Position numbers and translations under genes: made by a program | DNA from: Rhodopseudomonas palustris JSC-3b | Lineage (GTDB): Bacteria > Pseudomonadota > Alphaproteobacteria > Rhizobiales > Xanthobacteraceae | Reading direction: 5' to 3' | DNA: 64,000 bases | Assembly: GCA_000504425.1 (NCBI GenBank) | Contig: KI632513.1 | Location: forward strand, 3,876,333 to 3,940,332 | In this document: one piece after another, positions 1 through 8,484 of the stretch | How the letters are laid out: every line of letters begins with the position of its first letter | Numbering within the stretch: position 1 is the stretch's first letter | Notes under the pieces: generated by a model | The model's input: only the letters and a program-made list of their open reading frames with translations | Told to the model about the DNA's origin: nothing | Databases searched by the model: none

Positions 1-2
1 AG

Positions 3-728
3 CTTGATCAGCTCGGCCGGATAGCACTGCCACTGCTCAGCTCGGGCGGTTATCAAGCTCTCGACGCGCCGCTGTTCGCCGCCGGGGTGTTTGACCCCGC
101 GAGCGCGTCAGCGCGCGCCTTTGATCCGTCGTTGATCACTGAAGACGTCGCCCGCGCCTGGATGCGCGACACGGCGCTGGTGCCGGCCAGCGCCGAAACG
201 CTGCCCGATGCCGACAAGAGTGCGGGCTATTCCTGGTGCAAGGCGCCGCGGCTGGACGGCCAGCCGGCCGAGGTCGGCGCGCTGGCGCGGCAGGCGGTGG
301 ATGGCCAGCCATTGATCCGCGACCTGCTGCAACGCGCCGGGCCGAGTGTCGCGACGCGGGTGATCGCGCGGCTGATCGAAACCGCGCGGCTCGCGATCAC
401 GATGCAGCACTGGGCGATGCAGCTCGATCTGCGCCAGCCGTTTCTTGATCACACGCCGCGGTGCCTGACGGGCAGTGGCGTCGGCTTTGCCGAGGCCGCG
501 CGTGGTACGCTCGGTCACTTCATCGAACTCGGCGATGGCCGCATCCGTCGCTATCAGATCATCGCGCCGACCACCTGGAATTTCTCGCCGCGCGATCGCC
601 TTGGGCAGGCCGGGCCGCTCGAGCAGGCGCTGGTGGGCACGGTGGTTGGTGATGACGGCGCGCAATCTGTCGCAGTGCAGCATATTGTGCGCTCATTCGA
701 TCCCTGTATGGTGTGCGCCGCACACTAA
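3..728 (+). CDS. hupV: HupV, regulatory (sensor) [NiFe] hydrogenase large subunit, C-terminal part
   Basis: The reading frame is open from the left edge, so this is the 3' part of a gene. It resembles the C-terminal half of [NiFe]-hydrogenase large subunits and ends with the active-site motif DPCMVCAAH followed directly by the stop. Catalytic large subunits carry an extra C-terminal peptide that a protease removes; its absence is typical of H2-sensing HupV/HoxC proteins. With HupU, such proteins report H2 to the HupT/HoxJ kinase, and a matching kinase and regulator (hoxJ, hoxA) lie at the far end of this locus. The start, the N-terminal cysteine pair and hupU are outside the window. An alternative is any other extension-less group 2 hydrogenase. 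Confidence 0.88.
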   Translation, partial: LDQLGRIALPLLSSGGYQALDAPLFAAGVFDPASASARAFDPSLITEDVARAWMRDTALVPASAETLPDADKSAGYSWCKAPRLDGQPAEVGALARQAVDGQPLIRDLLQRAGPSVATRVIARLIETARLAITMQHWAMQLDLRQPFLDHTPRCLTGSGVGFAEAARGTLGHFIELGDGRIRRYQIIAPTTWNFSPRDRLGQAGPLEQALVGTVVGDDGAQSVAVQHIVRSFDPCMVCAAH

Positions 729-781
729 CGACAACGATGTCGTAACCATGCGGTTACGTGCTTGGCAGCACAGCAAGCGAG

Positions 782-792
782 TTGTCACTCAA
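782..792 (+). promoter_or_regulatory. Candidate HoxA/HupR enhancer site (TTG-N5-CAA)
   Basis: TTGTCACTCAA matches the TTG-N5-CAA palindrome known as the HupR binding site upstream of hupS in Rhodobacter capsulatus. It lies about 100 bases upstream of the -24 element, a normal distance for an enhancer of a sigma-54 activator. A near match with a 4-base spacer (TTGCTGCCAA) lies at 820-829. The sequence match is seen; the function is inferred. Confidence 0.5.
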
Positions 793-846
793 GACGGCCA
801 CGACCGCGCGATCGTGACATTGCTGCCAACAGCCATCATCACTTCA

Positions 847-859
847 CATCAAGTACTTG
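847..859 (+). promoter_or_regulatory. Candidate IHF site
   Basis: CATCAAGTACTTG differs at one position from the IHF consensus WATCAANNNNTTR. It sits between the putative enhancer and the sigma-54 promoter, where IHF-induced bending normally acts in such promoters. The motif is short, so this is only suggestive. Confidence 0.4.
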
Positions 860-887
860 AACGCCCCGGCCCCCTGTTTCGGTAGCC

Positions 888-902
888 TGGCACGGTTCTT
901 GC
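888..902 (+). promoter_or_regulatory. Sigma-54 (-24/-12) promoter of hupSL
   Basis: TGGCACGGTTCTTGC is a perfect match to the RpoN consensus TGGCAC-N5-TTGC. It lies 63 bases upstream of the hupS start, so transcription should begin near 914. The activator encoded in the same locus (hoxA) carries the sigma-54 contact motif GAFTGA, which supports the assignment. Confidence 0.88.
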
Positions 903-965
903 GAGCCTCGGATTATCACGCAGCTCCAACGAGAGTTGCGGCAGTCGAGGACCCGAGGAGCCAGT

Positions 966-2084
966 ATGGGCGCAGCCACAGAGACCTTTTACGAGGTGAT
1001 CCGGCGACAGGGCATTACCCGCCGGAGCTTCATCAAATTCTGCAGCTTGACCGCGACCAGCTTGGGCCTCGGCTCGATGGGCGCCAGCCAGATCGCGCAG
1101 GCGCTGGAATCGAAGCCGCGCGTGCCGGTGATCTGGATGCACGGGCTGGAATGCACCTGCTGTTCGGAGAGCTTTATCCGCTCGGCGCATCCGTTGGTGA
1201 AGGATGTCGTGCTGTCGATGATCTCGCTCGACTATGACGACACGCTGATGGCCGCGGCCGGCCATCAGGCCGAAGCGATCCTGGAAGAGACCCGCAAGAA
1301 GCATAAGGGCCAATATGTGCTCGCGGTGGAGGGCAATCCGCCGCTGAACGAAGACGGCATGTTCTGCATCGATGGCGGCCGGCCGTTCGTGGAAAAGCTC
1401 AAGGAGATGGCCGAGGACGCGATGGCGGTGGTGGCCTGGGGCTCGTGCGCCTCATGGGGCTGCGTGCAGGCCGCCAAGCCGAACCCGACCCAGGCGACGC
1501 CGATCGACAAGGTGATCCGCAACAAGCCGGTGATCAAGGTGCCGGGCTGTCCGCCGATCGCCGAAGTGATGACCGGCGTCATCACTTACATCATCACCTT
1601 CGGCAAGCTGCCTGAACTCGACCGCCAGGGGCGGCCCAAGATGTTCTATTCGCAGCGCATTCACGATAAGTGCTATCGCCGCCCGCATTTCGACGCCGGA
1701 CAGTTTGTCGAGCAATGGGACGACGACGCCGCGCGCAAGGGCTTCTGCCTGTACAAAATGGGCTGCAAGGGCCCGACCACTTACAACGCCTGCTCAACGG
1801 TGCGCTGGAATGGCGGCGTGTCGTTCCCGATCCAGTCCGGCCATGGCTGCATCGGCTGCTCGGAAGATGGCTTCTGGGACAAGGGCTCGTTCTACGAACG
1901 GCTCACCACCATCCAGCAATTCGGCATCGAGGCGAATGCCGACAAGATCGGCGCCACGGTGGCCGGCGCGGTCGGCGTCGCGATTGCCGCCCATGCCGCA
2001 GTGACCACGGTGCGCAACCTGTCGCGCCGCAAGGAAGTGCCGGATAGCAACGGCGGCGACAAATCCAACGGCAAGTCGGCTTAA
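966..2084 (+). CDS. hupS: Uptake [NiFe] hydrogenase small subunit HupS
   Basis: Small, FeS-cluster subunit of the membrane-bound uptake hydrogenase, which oxidises H2 at the periplasmic face. The N-terminus has a twin-arginine signal (RRSFIKFC near residue 20) followed by a hydrophobic stretch, so the folded heterodimer is exported by Tat. Cysteine motifs for the proximal cluster (ECTCC; GCPP further on) and the medial and distal clusters ([14 protein letters not shown]) are present. A C-terminal hydrophobic segment after residue 325 is the membrane anchor. The ATG at 966 is preferred over one 30 bases upstream because the RR motif then falls at the usual distance; a gagga-type ribosome site precedes it. 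The product is 372 aa, a normal length. It is followed by hupL after 17 bases. Confidence 0.97.
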   Translation: MGAATETFYEVIRRQGITRRSFIKFCSLTATSLGLGSMGASQIAQALESKPRVPVIWMHGLECTCCSESFIRSAHPLVKDVVLSMISLDYDDTLMAAAGHQAEAILEETRKKHKGQYVLAVEGNPPLNEDGMFCIDGGRPFVEKLKEMAEDAMAVVAWGSCASWGCVQAAKPNPTQATPIDKVIRNKPVIKVPGCPPIAEVMTGVITYIITFGKLPELDRQGRPKMFYSQRIHDKCYRRPHFDAGQFVEQWDDDAARKGFCLYKMGCKGPTTYNACSTVRWNGGVSFPIQSGHGCIGCSEDGFWDKGSFYERLTTIQQFGIEANADKIGATVAGAVGVAIAAHAAVTTVRNLSRRKEVPDSNGGDKSNGKSA

Positions 2085-2101
2085 GTCAGGGACGCAGCAT
2101 C

Positions 2102-3895
2102 ATGACCAATGTCACCACGCCCAATGGCTTCAAGCTCGACAATGCCGGCCGCCGCGTCGTGGTCGATCCGGTGACCCGGATCGAGGGCCACCTGCGCGTC
2201 GAGGTCAATGTCGACTCCAACAATGTGATCCGCAACGCGGTCTCGACCGGAACGATGTGGCGCGGCATCGAGGTGATCCTCAAGGGCCGCGATCCGCGCG
2301 ACGCCTGGGCCTTCACCCAGCGCATCTGCGGCGTCTGCACCGGCACGCACGCGCTGACCTCGGTGCGCGCGGTCGAGAATGCGCTTGGCATCGCCATTCC
2401 GGAGAATGCCAACACCATCCGCAACATCATGCAGCTCGCGCTGTATGTGCACGATCATCTGGTGCACTTCTATCACCTGCACGCGCTCGATTGGGTCGAT
2501 GTGGTGTCGGCGCTCAAGGCCGATCCGAAAGCGACCTCGGCGCTGGCGCAGTCGATCTCGCCTTGGCCGATGTCCTCGCCCGGCTATTTCAAGGACCTGC
2601 AACTGCGGCTGCAGAAGTTTGTGGAATCCGGGCAGCTCGGGCCGTTCAAGAACGGCTATTGGGGCCACCCGGCCTATAAGCTGCCGCCCGAAGCCAATCT
2701 GATGGCGGTCGCGCATTATCTGGAAGCGCTCGATTTCCAGAAGGAGATCGTCAAGATCCACGCGGTCTATGGCGGCAAGAACCCGCATCCGAACTGGCTG
2801 GTCGGCGGCGTGCCCTGCGCTATCAATGTCGATGGCGCCGGCGCGGTCGGTGCCGTCAATATGGAGCGGCTGAATCTGGTGTCCTCGATCATCGATCAGT
2901 CGATCGCCTTCATCGAGCAGGTCTATATCCCGGACCTGATCGCGATCGCCGGCTTCTACAAGGACTGGCTCTATGGCGGCGGGCTGGCCTCGAAATCGGT
3001 GATGTCCTATGGCGACATTCCTGAATACGCCAATGACTATTCCGACAAGAGCCTGCAGCTGCCGCGCGGCGTGATCCTGAACGGCAATCTCAACGAGGTG
3101 CTGCCGGTCGATCTGCATGCGCCGGATCAGATCCAGGAATATGTCACGCACTCCTGGTACAAATATCCGGACGAGAAGCGCGGCCTACATCCCTATGACG
3201 GCATCACCGAGCCGAACTTTGCGCTCGGCCCCAATGCCAAGGGCACCAGGACCAATATCGAGGCGGTCGACGAGGCGGCGAAGTACTCGTTCCTGAAGGC
3301 ACCGCGCTGGAAGGGCAATGCGGTCGAGGTCGGACCGCTGGCGCGCTACATCATCGGCTATGCGCAAGGCAAACCGGAGTTCAAGGAGCCGACCGAAAAA
3401 CTGCTGAAGGCGCTCGATGTGCCGGTGACCGCGCTGTTCTCGACGCTCGGCCGCACCGCGGCGCGCGGCCTCGAATGCCAATGGGCCGTGCACAAGCTGC
3501 GCGCGGCCCAGGACAAGCTGGTCGCCACCATCAAGGCCGGCGACAGCTCGACCGCCAATGTCGACAAATGGCAGCCGTCGAGCTGGGCCAGCCAAGCCAA
3601 GGGCGCCGGCTTCACCGAGGCGCCGCGCGGCGCGCTGGCGCATTGGATCAAGATCAAGGATGGCCGGATCGACAATTATCAATGCGTGGTGCCGACCACC
3701 TGGAACGGCAGCCCGCGCGATCCGCAGGGCAATATCGGCGCGTTTGAAGCGGCGCTGCTCGACACGCCGATGGCCGATCCGAACCAGCCGCTGGAAATCC
3801 TGCGCACCTTGCACTCGTTCGATCCGTGCCTGGCCTGCTCGACCCATGTGATGAGCGAGGACGGCCAGGAGATGACCCGGGTGACGGTGCGCTGA
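2102..3895 (+). CDS. hupL: Uptake [NiFe] hydrogenase large subunit HupL
   Basis: Catalytic subunit carrying the NiFe(CN)2CO centre. Both cysteine pairs are visible: [11 protein letters not shown] near residue 75 and DPCLACSTH near the C-terminus. The protein continues 15 residues past that final histidine, the C-terminal extension that endopeptidase HupD removes after nickel insertion; this separates it from the sensor HupV at the left edge. Length (597 aa) is normal. It forms an operon with hupS and is followed by a stem-loop before hupC. In the cell it is exported with HupS and passes electrons to cytochrome b HupC. Confidence 0.98.
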   Translation: MTNVTTPNGFKLDNAGRRVVVDPVTRIEGHLRVEVNVDSNNVIRNAVSTGTMWRGIEVILKGRDPRDAWAFTQRICGVCTGTHALTSVRAVENALGIAIPENANTIRNIMQLALYVHDHLVHFYHLHALDWVDVVSALKADPKATSALAQSISPWPMSSPGYFKDLQLRLQKFVESGQLGPFKNGYWGHPAYKLPPEANLMAVAHYLEALDFQKEIVKIHAVYGGKNPHPNWLVGGVPCAINVDGAGAVGAVNMERLNLVSSIIDQSIAFIEQVYIPDLIAIAGFYKDWLYGGGLASKSVMSYGDIPEYANDYSDKSLQLPRGVILNGNLNEVLPVDLHAPDQIQEYVTHSWYKYPDEKRGLHPYDGITEPNFALGPNAKGTRTNIEAVDEAAKYSFLKAPRWKGNAVEVGPLARYIIGYAQGKPEFKEPTEKLLKALDVPVTALFSTLGRTAARGLECQWAVHKLRAAQDKLVATIKAGDSSTANVDKWQPSSWASQAKGAGFTEAPRGALAHWIKIKDGRIDNYQCVVPTTWNGSPRDPQGNIGAFEAALLDTPMADPNQPLEILRTLHSFDPCLACSTHVMSEDGQEMTRVTVR

Positions 3896-3909
3896 GCTAA
3901 GCGGCGGCG

Positions 3910-3936
3910 TCGTGCGGCGCCATCATCGCCGCACGA
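3910..3936 (+). promoter_or_regulatory. Stem-loop between hupL and hupC
   Basis: A perfect 10-bp stem (TCGTGCGGCG and its complement) with a 7-base loop follows the hupL stop. There is no T-run, so it is more likely an mRNA-stabilising or processing hairpin that keeps hupSL transcript levels high than a strong terminator. Function is inferred. Confidence 0.5.
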
Positions 3937-3975
3937 TGAAGGCAACAACACGGCTGCGGCCGCAGGGAGAGGAAG

Positions 3976-4701
3976 ATGACGGAGATCGCGCGGGTCCAAG
4001 GCGCTCTCGACTCGGCCGGCGAACGCGCCCGGTCGTTGCAGACCGTCTATGTCTATCAGGCCCCGGTGCGGCTATGGCACTGGGTCAATGCGCTGTTGAT
4101 CGTCGCGCTCTGCATCACCGGCTATCTGATCGGCTCGCCGCCGCCCTCGGTGCAGGGCGAAGCCTCGGCGTCGTTCCAGTTCGGCTATATCCGCTTCATC
4201 CACTTCTTCTGCGGCCAGGCGCTGATCGTGTTCTTCCTGCTGCGCGCGATCTGGCCGTTGTTCGGCAACAAATACTCCAAGCAGATCTTCTACATGCCGG
4301 TCACCAACCGCACCTGGTGGTGGGGCATGCTCTATGAGCTGAAATGGTACATGTTCCTGGTGCGCGACCCGAAGAAGTATATCGGCCACAATCCGCTGGC
4401 CCATGTCGCGATGTTCACCTTCATGCTGTTCATGGTGTTCATGATGTGCAGCGGCATGGCGATGTATGGCGAAGGGCTCGGCGTCGATAGCTGGCAGTAC
4501 AAAGTGTTCGGCTTCATGTTCACGCTGTTCCCAAACAGTCAGGATCTGCATACGCTGCATCATCTCGGCATGTGGGCGATCGTGGTGTTCGTGATGGTGC
4601 ATATCTACGCCGCGGTGCGCGAAGACATTCTCAGCCGCCAGAGCATGATCTCGTCGATCGTGTCCGGCGAACGTCTGTTCCGCGACGATCTGCCGGATTG
4701 A
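3976..4701 (+). CDS. hupC: Ni/Fe-hydrogenase b-type cytochrome subunit HupC
   Basis: Di-haem cytochrome b that anchors HupSL to the membrane and passes electrons from H2 to quinone. The 241-residue protein shows the family's N-terminal block (VRLWHWVNALL) with a haem-ligand histidine, several hydrophobic segments, and further histidines in the helices (FIHFFCGQ, LHTLHHLGMW, MVHIYAAV). A ribosome site (gcagggagagg) precedes the ATG. It follows hupL after 80 bases and is separated from hupD by a palindromic repeat. Confidence 0.96.
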   Translation: MTEIARVQGALDSAGERARSLQTVYVYQAPVRLWHWVNALLIVALCITGYLIGSPPPSVQGEASASFQFGYIRFIHFFCGQALIVFFLLRAIWPLFGNKYSKQIFYMPVTNRTWWWGMLYELKWYMFLVRDPKKYIGHNPLAHVAMFTFMLFMVFMMCSGMAMYGEGLGVDSWQYKVFGFMFTLFPNSQDLHTLHHLGMWAIVVFVMVHIYAAVREDILSRQSMISSIVSGERLFRDDLPD

Positions 4702-4748
4702 GGGCGCAGCCGATGCACTCTGCACCTTTCAACTCTGGAACTTTGCCC

Positions 4749-4831
4749 GTCATTGCGAGCGAAGCGAAGCAATCCAGCGGCGCTGAGCACGGAGCCCTGG
4801 ATTGCTTCGTCGCTTCGCTCCTCGCAATGAC
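4749..4831. repeat. Palindromic intergenic repeat (REP-like) between hupC and hupD
   Basis: The left arm begins gtcattgcgagcgaagcgaa (4749-4777) and returns as its near-complement at 4797-4831 (ending ctcgcaatgac). Arms of this type are dispersed between genes in many Bradyrhizobiaceae genomes; that family assignment is from general knowledge. The element sits inside the hup operon. Confidence 0.8.
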
Positions 4832-4888
4832 CAGTGCGAGGTTGCGTGCGAGAACCAGTTCAAAGTTGAGTTCGAGGACGTCAACCCC

Positions 4889-5485
4889 ATGACGGACCAT
4901 TCGACGACATCGCCGCCGCCCCGGGTTCTGGTGCTTGGCATCGGCAACATTCTGTGGGCCGACGAAGGCTTTGGGGTCCGCGCCGTCGAGGCGTTTCATC
5001 GCTCGTATCAAGTGCCGGCCAACGTCACCGTGCTCGATGGCGGCACCCAGGGCCTGTATCTGGTCAATTTCCTGCAGGAGCACGAGTTGCTGCTGGTGTT
5101 CGACGCCATTGATTACGGCCTGCCGCCCGGCACGCTGAAACTGGTGCGCGATGACGAGGTGCCGAAATTCACCGGCGCCAAGAAGATGAGCCTGCATCAG
5201 ACCGGGTTTCAGGACGTGCTGAGCGCCGCCGATCTGCTCGGCGCCGCGCCGCGCGCGCTGGCGCTGATCGGCTGCCAGCCGCAGGATCTGGAAAATTGGG
5301 GCGGGGCGCTGACGGCGCCGGTGAAGGACCGGATTGCCGATGCGCTGGCGCTGGCGTGCGAGGTGCTGGCCGAATGGGGCGTGGTGCTGACGCCGCGCGC
5401 CGTGCCGCTCGACCCGGCCGAGCGGCTGCTCGGCAATGATATCGATCACGACCATTACGAACGGCAACAGGGCGCCGTGGCCTGA
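4889..5485 (+). CDS. hupD: Hydrogenase maturation endopeptidase HupD
   Basis: Protease that removes the C-terminal peptide of HupL once nickel is in place. The family's start block LGIGNILWADEGFGVRA is present, with the Glu and Asp expected to bind nickel (E in DEGFG, D in VFDAID) and the histidine in MSLHQTGFQD. The length (198 aa) is typical. The ATG at 4889 is chosen because it leaves a short leader before the first beta-strand; the frame is open further upstream into the palindromic repeat, which is unlikely to be coding. The target, the 15-residue HupL tail, is encoded two genes upstream. Confidence 0.96.
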   Translation: MTDHSTTSPPPRVLVLGIGNILWADEGFGVRAVEAFHRSYQVPANVTVLDGGTQGLYLVNFLQEHELLLVFDAIDYGLPPGTLKLVRDDEVPKFTGAKKMSLHQTGFQDVLSAADLLGAAPRALALIGCQPQDLENWGGALTAPVKDRIADALALACEVLAEWGVVLTPRAVPLDPAERLLGNDIDHDHYERQQGAVA

Positions 5486-5510
5486 ACAACGAATTGAACG
5501 AGGAGACGTC

Positions 5511-6101
5511 ATGACCCAGCATTTCCGCATCGGCGCCGTTGCGATCGCGCTGCTCGCCATTCCGGGCATCGCCGAAGCCCACACCGGGCACGCGTCGCAA
5601 TTCGACGGTCTCGCCGCCGGCTTCATCCATCCGTTCGGCGGGCTCGATCATCTGCTGGCGATGGTGGCGGTTGGTCTGTGGGCGGCCTCGCTCGGCGGCG
5701 CGGCGCGCTGGCTGGTGCCGGCGTCCTTCATCACGCTGATGGCGCTCGGCGCGGTGGCCGGTGCCTATGGCGTCACGCTGCCGGCGGCAGAATCGCTGAT
5801 CGCGCTGTCGGTGATCACGCTCGGCGTGCTGGTCGCGCTGCAGGTCAAGGTGCCGGTCGGCGCCGCGGCTGCGATCGTGGCGCTGTTCGGTTTGCTACAC
5901 GGCCACGCCCATGGCGCCGAAATGCCGGCGATGGCGCAGCCGCTCGGCTATGGCCTCGGCTTCGTCGCCGCCACCGCGCTGCTGCATGGCGTCGGCCTGT
6001 CGCTCGGCACCGTGCTGCCGCGGCTGGCGCCCAAGCGCGCGGTCGGCATGGCGGGCGGCGCGATCGCGCTGGCCGGTGTTACGCTGGCGCTGCCGCTGTA
6101 A
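5511..6101 (+). CDS. hupE: HupE/UreJ-family nickel-related membrane protein
   Basis: A 196-residue polytopic membrane protein with a cleavable-looking signal (AIALLAIPGIAEAHTGH) and about six hydrophobic helices. The family motif HPFGGLDHLLAM after the signal and the histidine-rich LLHGHAHGAE are both seen. HupE proteins of rhizobia import Ni2+ by diffusion, which fits the need for nickel supply to HupL. A strong gaggag site precedes the ATG at 5511, 25 bases after hupD. Confidence 0.93.
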   Translation: MTQHFRIGAVAIALLAIPGIAEAHTGHASQFDGLAAGFIHPFGGLDHLLAMVAVGLWAASLGGAARWLVPASFITLMALGAVAGAYGVTLPAAESLIALSVITLGVLVALQVKVPVGAAAAIVALFGLLHGHAHGAEMPAMAQPLGYGLGFVAATALLHGVGLSLGTVLPRLAPKRAVGMAGGAIALAGVTLALPL

Positions 6102-6125
6102 CGCGCAATTTGCGGAGCGCTGCGG

Positions 6126-6422
6126 ATGTGTGTCGGGCTGCCGATGATGGTGGTGTCCAGCGAAGCAAGCTCGGCGCTCTGCGTGCGCCGCGGCGAGCAC
6201 CGCAGCGTGTCCACGGTGTTAGTTGGCGATGTGGCACCAGGCGAACATTTATTAGTGTTTATCGACAGCGCGGTGCGCAAGCTCGACGCTGAGGAAGCGC
6301 GTTTGATCGACGACGCGCTCGACGGCGTCGCCGCGGCGCTGGAAGGGCGCCCGTTCGAGCATCTGTTCGCCGATCTGATCGACCGCGAGCCGCAGCTTCC
6401 TGATCATCTGCGCACGCGCTAA
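6126..6422 (+). CDS. hupF: HypC-like hydrogenase chaperone HupF
   Basis: A 98-residue member of the HypC/HybG/HupF family. It begins MCVGLP, so Cys2 needed for binding HypD and the large-subunit precursor is present. The C-terminal region after residue 75 is longer than HypC, as in rhizobial HupF, which stabilises HupL during microaerobic maturation. A second member (hypC at 13.29 kb) is in the same locus, so the two probably divide the work. The gap to hupG is about 235 bases, the longest inside the hup operon, and I see no clear promoter in it. Confidence 0.9.
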   Translation: MCVGLPMMVVSSEASSALCVRRGEHRSVSTVLVGDVAPGEHLLVFIDSAVRKLDAEEARLIDDALDGVAAALEGRPFEHLFADLIDREPQLPDHLRTR

Positions 6423-6656
6423 GCACGCATCTGTTGCGAGCAATTAGCGGCTTGCAAAAACTTGCGCGCGAAGTGGAATCCAACTTTTCAGCACGTGGGA
6501 TTTGTGCTTCCAATTAAGCGATGCGACGCGACTGATCGTCACAACGCATCATGCCATCGGCGATCTGCCGCTGGTGATCGGCCGTGTCATGCGGCCAGAA
6601 AACAGATCGTTGCCGGTCAACAATAATAACACGCGGCAAACGAGATTTTGGGGGGA

Positions 6657-7061
6657 ATGATGAGCGCGGCGCCCGCGAACGAGGTCGCTTGTAATCAGCA
6701 GATGCCGGTGGTCGATCAGACGACGGTCGATCAGATTCTGGCCGGCGCTGCCAACAAGGTGGCGGTGCTGTTCTTCCGTGGCGACGCGGAACGCTGGCCG
6801 GAATCGGCTGACGTCGCTGTGATTCTGCCCGAGCTGATCGCGACATTTCGTGGCCGGCTGTTTCCGGTGGTGGTCGCCAGCGACGCGGAGCGGCTGCTGA
6901 TGAAGCGGTTCGGCGTCACGGTGTTTCCAAGCCTGGTGTTGGCGCGGCCGGACCGCATTCTGGGCGTGATCGCCAAGCTGCAGGACTGGTCGAACTACAT
7001 CGCGCGCATCGACGCCATGCTGATCGCCGATGCCCTGCCCACTGCGGAGGTGCCATCATGA
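6657..7061 (+). CDS. hupG: HupG/HyaE-family hydrogenase assembly protein
   Basis: A 134-residue thioredoxin-fold protein of the HyaE/HupG family, with blocks VAVLFFRGDAERWPE and FGVTVFPSLVLARP that match the thioredoxin core but lack the CxxC redox pair. HyaE-like proteins are thought to act as chaperones of the small subunit or its Tat signal. Two in-frame ATGs (6657, 6660) follow a run of six Gs serving as ribosome site. Its stop overlaps the hupH start by 4 bases, so the two are translationally coupled. Confidence 0.85.
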   Translation: MMSAAPANEVACNQQMPVVDQTTVDQILAGAANKVAVLFFRGDAERWPESADVAVILPELIATFRGRLFPVVVASDAERLLMKRFGVTVFPSLVLARPDRILGVIAKLQDWSNYIARIDAMLIADALPTAEVPS

Positions 7062-7927
7062 GAGTCGGCTATTGGAGTTCGCCCGACGGCGACGATGTCG
7101 AGATGACGCTGCTGCCGGTCGGCCATGATGGCGGCGGCGCGCGTCACGGCCGCACCGGCTCGGGCGCGGTCTCGGCACTGGCGACAAGCAGCGGCGAGGA
7201 GCTGCGGCAGCAATGCCCGCTGCTGGCCTCGACCTTGGCGCAGTTGGCCGATGCGCTCGCGCACCAATCGGCCGCCGGCGCCAACCAGCTATTGACGATC
7301 GATCAGCTGTCGGCCGCGGAGCGCGCTTTGCTGTTCGACATTTTGGGCGAAGGCGAAGTATCCGGCATCGTCGCGCTGCCCGATCGCCGCGTCGCTCAGA
7401 TCCAGGAATCGGTGATGACCGGGCTATGGCGGGTGCGGATCGAAGCTGATGCCGAGCAGCCGCAGCTCGATTATCTCGAGATCGGCGCCATTCCCGCGAT
7501 CGTCACGCACGCGGCCCATGATTTCACCGTGCCGGAGTTTGCGGTCGGCGAACCGCCGCCAGGGGTGATGAATGTCATGCCAGTGCTGGCCGAGATCCGC
7601 GAGCGGGTGTCGTCGCATCGCGCCGGCCAGGCCTCGCATGTCATCAATTTCACGCTGCTGCCGATGAGCGCCGCCGATATGGCGCATCTGGTCGATACGC
7701 TCGGCAATGGTCCGATCCAATTGTTTTCGCGCGGCTATGGCAGCTGCCGGGTGCTGGCCACCGGCGTGCGGCATGTCTGGTCGGTGCAGTTCCTGAATTC
7801 GATGGAAACGCCGATCCTGGACACCATCGAAATTGGCGACGTGCCGGCGGCGGTGTGCGCCGCCAATGAGGATTTTCACGATTCCGCAGAACGGCTCGGC
7901 GAGATCATCGAGGCGTATTTCCGATGA
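7058..7927 (+). CDS. hupH: HupH/HyaF-family hydrogenase assembly protein
   Basis: A 289-residue protein matching the HupH/HyaF family. The C-terminal half carries typical blocks such as NVMPVLAEIRERV, SRGYGSCRVLATGVRHVW and VQFLNSMETPILDT. In rhizobia HupH helps maturation of the small subunit. It overlaps hupG and hupJ by 4 bases each, so the three genes form a tight coupled run. In many related clusters a rubredoxin gene (hupI) lies between hupH and hupJ; here there is no room for it. Confidence 0.9.
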   Translation: MRVGYWSSPDGDDVEMTLLPVGHDGGGARHGRTGSGAVSALATSSGEELRQQCPLLASTLAQLADALAHQSAAGANQLLTIDQLSAAERALLFDILGEGEVSGIVALPDRRVAQIQESVMTGLWRVRIEADAEQPQLDYLEIGAIPAIVTHAAHDFTVPEFAVGEPPPGVMNVMPVLAEIRERVSSHRAGQASHVINFTLLPMSAADMAHLVDTLGNGPIQLFSRGYGSCRVLATGVRHVWSVQFLNSMETPILDTIEIGDVPAAVCAANEDFHDSAERLGEIIEAYFR

Positions 7928-8484
7928 CCGACGCGCCGCATTCGATCTGCTCGGCGCTGCCGCAGCACAGTCCGGCGGACCGCGATCCGGAAGCGCGCGC
8001 CGCGGGTGAGGCGCTGGCCGCTTTCTACCATGCCGCCGAGCGCGGCATGCGCGATCTGCCGGTGTTCAATGCCGCGCTGCAGGTCGCTGCGATCGGCTTC
8101 CACGCCTGCGACGATCACGCATTTGGGGTGATGGTCACGCCCTGGTTCATGAATCTGGTGCGCATTCCGCTCGATGCCGTGGCCTGCGATTTGCCCCATG
8201 GCAGCGGCGTGGCGCGGACGCTGCCGGCCGGCACGTTGGAATTCACGGTGGGCCAGCTCGATGCCTTTGGCACCATCGAAAGCTGTTCGCTGTTTTCGCC
8301 GATGTTCGGCTTTGCCGATCAGCCGACGGCCGAACAGGCGGCCGCGGCGGCCTTGGCGGCGGTGCTCGATGCGGAGTTTACCCCGCCTGTGGACGCGCCA
8401 GCGGAGCCGCCGCCGGCACCCACCAATGTCGCGCTCGATCGCCGCAAGTTCCTGCGCGGTGAACTGCGGGAGCGGCCACGATGA
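7924..8484 (+). CDS. hupJ: HupJ, HybE-family hydrogenase chaperone
   Basis: The 186-residue product matches [NiFe]-hydrogenase assembly chaperone HybE/HupJ. The family blocks MRDLPVFNAALQV, GVMVTPWFMNLV, LPAGTLEFTVG and SLFSPMFGFAD are visible in order, and the tail ends in DRRKFLRG as many HybE proteins do. The 45 or so residues before that tail are Ala/Pro-rich and look like a flexible linker. HybE-type proteins hold the hydrogenase precursor in a Tat-competent state. The gene overlaps hupH and hupK by 4 bases each. Confidence 0.87.
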   Translation: MTDAPHSICSALPQHSPADRDPEARAAGEALAAFYHAAERGMRDLPVFNAALQVAAIGFHACDDHAFGVMVTPWFMNLVRIPLDAVACDLPHGSGVARTLPAGTLEFTVGQLDAFGTIESCSLFSPMFGFADQPTAEQAAAAALAAVLDAEFTPPVDAPAEPPPAPTNVALDRRKFLRGELRERPR

